A stretch of 9,020 bases of DNA, from NCBI GenBank assembly GCA_021399405.1, contig JAAFKL010000452.1, positions 1 to 9,020 on the forward strand, in the 5' to 3' direction. Shown in pieces: positions 7,801 to 9,020 of this stretch; position 1 is the first letter of the stretch, and every line of letters starts with the position of its first letter. The position numbers and the translations under genes are program-made. The notes beneath the pieces are model-generated. The model did no database searches, was not told where the DNA came from, and saw only the letters and a program-made list of their open reading frames with translations. The DNA comes from Candidatus Heimdallarchaeota archaeon (GTDB lineage Archaea > Asgardarchaeota > Heimdallarchaeia > Heimdallarchaeales > Kariarchaeaceae).

Positions 7801-9020
7801 AAATGATATAACTATAGACAATTCTGGCAATGCTTATGTTACTGGACGTACTGATAATGATACTATTGATTTTCCCACTACTTCGGGTGCTTATGATGAA
7901 ACCCACAATGGAGAAAGAGATGTGTTCATCTTCAAGCTCAATACAGCAGGTAATGGACTAGTTTACAGTACATTTCTTGGAGGGAGTGGGATTGATCAGG
8001 GGAATGGTATAACTATAGACAATTCTGGCAATGCTTATGTTACTGGAAGCACTCTAGATGGTATAACAGATTTTCCCTCAACTCCAGGAACCTATGATGA
8101 GTTTCATAATGATAATGATGGGCAATTTGATGTATTCGTAAGCAAACTCAACGCAGCAGGCAATGGACTAGTATACAGCACCTTTCTAGGGGGAAGCGAT
8201 TCCGATGAAGGGCAAGGAATCGCGATTGATAGTTCAGGTAATGTATATGTCACAGGATATACATATTCCACAAATTTTCCAACGTCAATCGAAGCCTTTG
8301 ATGAGACCCACAATGGAGTTAGCGATGTTTTTGTAGCCAAATTAAATGCTACTGGCAATGGACTCGACTACAGTACATTTCTCGGTGGAAGCGGGTCCGA
8401 TCTTGGATACAGCATAACAGTGGATAGTGCCGGAAATGTTTACATCACTGGAAGAACATACTCGGTGAATTTTCCCACAACTAACGGACCATATGATGAA
8501 ACCTATAATGGAGGAGCTGGTGACGTGTTTGTATTTGTTAATAACTTGATAATTGATACTCTTGAACCCAATATAAATAAACCGGAAGATTTGTATTACC
8601 AATTAGGGCAATTAGGAAATACATTGATGTGGGATTTGGTGGACTTAAATCCAAATTATTATAATATAACTCTGGATGGTAGTATTCTTTTTTCACAAAT
8701 ACCTTGGACCAATGGTTTACCAAGCATTGTTGATGTTGATGGTCTATCGGAGGGTAATCATAGTGTTATTATCACAGCAGTTGATAAATTTGGAAATACA
8801 AATTCCGGTCTAGTTTATGTGATAGTAGATGGATATAGTCCTATACTAACAAGTCCACCAAACATCTATTACAAATTAGGAAATACAGCCAACACCATTA
8901 CATGGAACTTAGGTGATAATAATCCAGATTTCTATAACATCACTCTTGATGGGATTATCAATGTGTCCGATACTTCTTGGACTAATGGAACAGTGGGAAT
9001 AAATATTGATGGACTTTCGG
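4823..9020 (+). CDS. Giant surface protein: DUF7948-like, 14 SBBP repeats, Ig-like repeats (3' partial)
   Basis: The frame stays open from ATG 4823 to the window edge: 1399 codons, no stop, checked line by line. Residues 1-10 are basic (MRKMRIINRN) and are followed by a hydrophobic helix at 11-32, acting as a signal peptide or signal anchor; no clear cleavage site is visible. After a polar spacer, residues about 90-310 match the pattern of DUF7948, a domain that commonly precedes SBBP repeats: FIENTGQ, a NYFTGK segment, YDSIDLRYF, and LKYEFIVHPGGNPADI. The strand NNILVIDPLI leads into 14 SBBP beta-propeller repeats (residues 321 to about 1241), then at least two Ig-like repeats of 91 residues. 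The protein should be exported and displayed outside the cell, where such proteins are thought to serve in adhesion or as structural or recognition surface. The C-terminus, which would show the anchoring mode, is outside the window. No enzymatic motif is seen. Confidence 0.9.
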   Translation, partial: MRKMRIINRNYLTLIALVIVILLNLSSILYISTESTRVHRSNDSNKSVTFPDSDYVPQTKEEADRLFDRLTTVSAEEEAEIRKNLKIPFTGFIENTGQKSNFLMKYYYSTDESYIHFEKSKIRFRQEIKDNLDQLNKPHYKKVENLVQDAKYLDFQISFVDANEVNPLAKYPLTHSTNYFTGKIHYTGISSYEEIWYHNIYDSIDLRYFMTDQGLKYEFIVHPGGNPADIAIQISETARLKVSNNRIGLYALDTNQYDEIIADTNLFVYETDTLIENEQNRSISIQSAFTLIDDKKQIYGYQISSYNPNNILVIDPLIMGYSALFGGNGLEQGNSIAVDGYGNVYITGYTYSTDFQTTMGAYNESINGADDVYVFKLNTAGNGLVYSTFLGGTGMDRANSITVDSTGDVYITGFTSNDTINFPTTPGAYNENHNGNWDVFVTKLNANGDMLIYSTFLGGNDNDAGLEIIIDSLGNAYLTGWTADDVIDFPITNGAYDELHNGNDDVFVCKLNNAGNVLVYSTFLGGSGTDRGSSITLDSLGNVYVTGTSMNSITDFPTTPGAFDETHNGGSFDVFVSKLNTDGEVLIYSTFLGGSGNDYSYGIEVDGFGNIYVAGRTISDTIDFPTTLGAYDRTHNGGTFDIFVSKLNSMGSGLIYSTYLGGNGGDEAWGMTIDDFSNVYITGHTYSINFPTTSGAYDETHNGEMDAFLSKFNTAGSGLVYSTFLGGSGSDQGKDIIVDSSGNVYITGVTTDDTIDFPTTNGVYDETHNGITDVFITKLHWKGYNTFLGGSSEDNSKSIAVDGSGNVYVTGQTLDSTTDFPTTSGAYDETYEAGRDAFIVKLNATGNGLVYSTFLGGNGQDYGQGIVIDSSGNVYVAGYTSSTNFPTTIGAYDETKSSNLDVFVTKLNANGDDLIYSTYLGEFSSEIANAIVVDSSGNAYVTGYTSSTDFPTTPGAYDETHNGVNDVFVFKLNSTGNGLVYSTFLGGSGSDYGNDITIDNSGNAYVTGRTDNDTIDFPTTSGAYDETHNGERDVFIFKLNTAGNGLVYSTFLGGSGIDQGNGITIDNSGNAYVTGSTLDGITDFPSTPGTYDEFHNDNDGQFDVFVSKLNAAGNGLVYSTFLGGSDSDEGQGIAIDSSGNVYVTGYTYSTNFPTSIEAFDETHNGVSDVFVAKLNATGNGLDYSTFLGGSGSDLGYSITVDSAGNVYITGRTYSVNFPTTNGPYDETYNGGAGDVFVFVNNLIIDTLEPNINKPEDLYYQLGQLGNTLMWDLVDLNPNYYNITLDGSILFSQIPWTNGLPSIVDVDGLSEGNHSVIITAVDKFGNTNSGLVYVIVDGYSPILTSPPNIYYKLGNTANTITWNLGDNNPDFYNITLDGIINVSDTSWTNGTVGINIDGLS
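5783..8545 (+). repeat. Array of 14 SBBP beta-propeller repeats
   Basis: Units begin at the Tyr codon of YSTFLGG at 5783, 5978, 6179, 6380, 6584, 6788, 6983, 7172, 7373, 7568, 7763, 7964, 8174 and 8369. Unit length varies from 63 to 70 residues, mostly 65 or 67. The consensus is YSTFLGGSGSD, then I-VDSSGNVYVTG-T, DFPTTPGAYDETHNG, DVFV-KLN and AGNGLV. Length changes fall in two loops: before DFPTT (two extra residues in the NDTIDFPTT type) and around HNG. Unit 7 is the shortest (63) because its end reads KLHWKG instead of KLN-AGNGLV. Unit 10 has YLGEFSSE in place of FLGGSGSD. The last unit diverges after GDVFVF and leaves the propeller. Confidence 0.92.
7807..8047 (+). repeat. 40-base identical direct repeat between propeller units 11 and 12
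   Basis: Positions 7807-7846 and 8008-8047 are identical over 40 bases (starting TATAACTATAGACAATTCTG), exactly 201 bases apart, which is one repeat unit. Such identity, including third codon positions, points to recent duplication or gene conversion between neighbouring units; other unit pairs differ at many silent sites. Confidence 0.85.
8564..9020 (+). repeat. Tandem Ig-like repeats, 91-residue period (second one cut by window edge)
   Basis: Two units follow the propeller, starting near 8564 and 8837. Landmarks repeat at exactly 273 bases: Tyr-Tyr at 8594 and 8867, and Trp at 8630 and 8903. Shared text includes YY-LG, NT-TW, NP-(Y/F)YNITLDG, a SW/PWTNG segment and a V-(V/I)-(V/I)DGLS segment. 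The first unit continues with EGNHSVIITAVDKFGNTNS, typical of bacterial and archaeal Ig-like or cadherin-like surface modules. More copies probably follow outside the window, forming a stalk that lifts the propellers away from the cell. Confidence 0.8.

Noticed and set aside
5783..8545. Regular repeats considered as a CRISPR array
   Set aside because: The period is about 195-210 bases, the units are in frame and translate to a conserved protein repeat. There are no short palindromic repeats with unique spacers.
8104..8723. Several minus-strand reading frames of 61-86 codons opposite the propeller and Ig-like region
   Set aside because: They lie antisense to well-supported coding sequence and have low-complexity, serine-rich translations; the same applies to the minus-strand frames opposite the other genes.

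Overview
The window is AT-rich and codes on the + strand throughout. It looks archaeal, most plausibly from an Asgard lineage (Heimdall- or Loki-like). Support for this is the archaeal-style TATA boxes, one gene that appears to start leaderless on GTG, two membrane proteins ending in a PCI-like winged-helix module, and a giant surface protein combining a DUF7948-like domain, SBBP propeller repeats and Ig-like repeats. The lineage is inferred from protein style, because no rRNA or other taxonomic marker is present.

Layout. (1) Positions 3-227 hold the 3' end of an unrecognised, mostly helical protein. (2) Positions 250-2115, 22 bases downstream and probably in the same operon, encode a two-helix membrane protein with a TrkA-N/RCK NAD-binding domain, a second degenerate Rossmann-like domain and a C-terminal RyR domain. 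It resembles a ligand-gated ion channel or transport regulator, but has no classical K+ selectivity filter. (3) After a 206-base promoter-bearing gap come two tandem genes (2322-3275 and 3383-4423). Their N-terminal membrane halves are unrelated in sequence, but their last 119 residues are about 74% identical: a charged helix followed by a winged-helix/PCI-like domain. (4) A 399-base spacer (4424-4822) holds no convincing gene. It has short inverted repeats, a doubtful 48-codon reading frame and the signals of the next gene. (5) From 4823 to the end of the window one reading frame stays open for 1399 codons. It encodes a secreted or membrane-anchored surface protein with a DUF7948-like domain, 14 SBBP repeats that read as 7+7, and the start of a series of 91-residue Ig-like repeats.

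How the parts relate. Four of the five genes encode membrane or surface proteins. The RyR/TrkA-N protein would sense nucleotides or other ligands at the inner face of the membrane. The tandem pair would present different outer or membrane parts while sharing one cytoplasmic interaction module. The giant protein belongs to the cell surface. A shared pathway is not shown by the sequence: the promoters suggest that the RyR gene, each tandem gene and the giant gene are transcribed largely independently.
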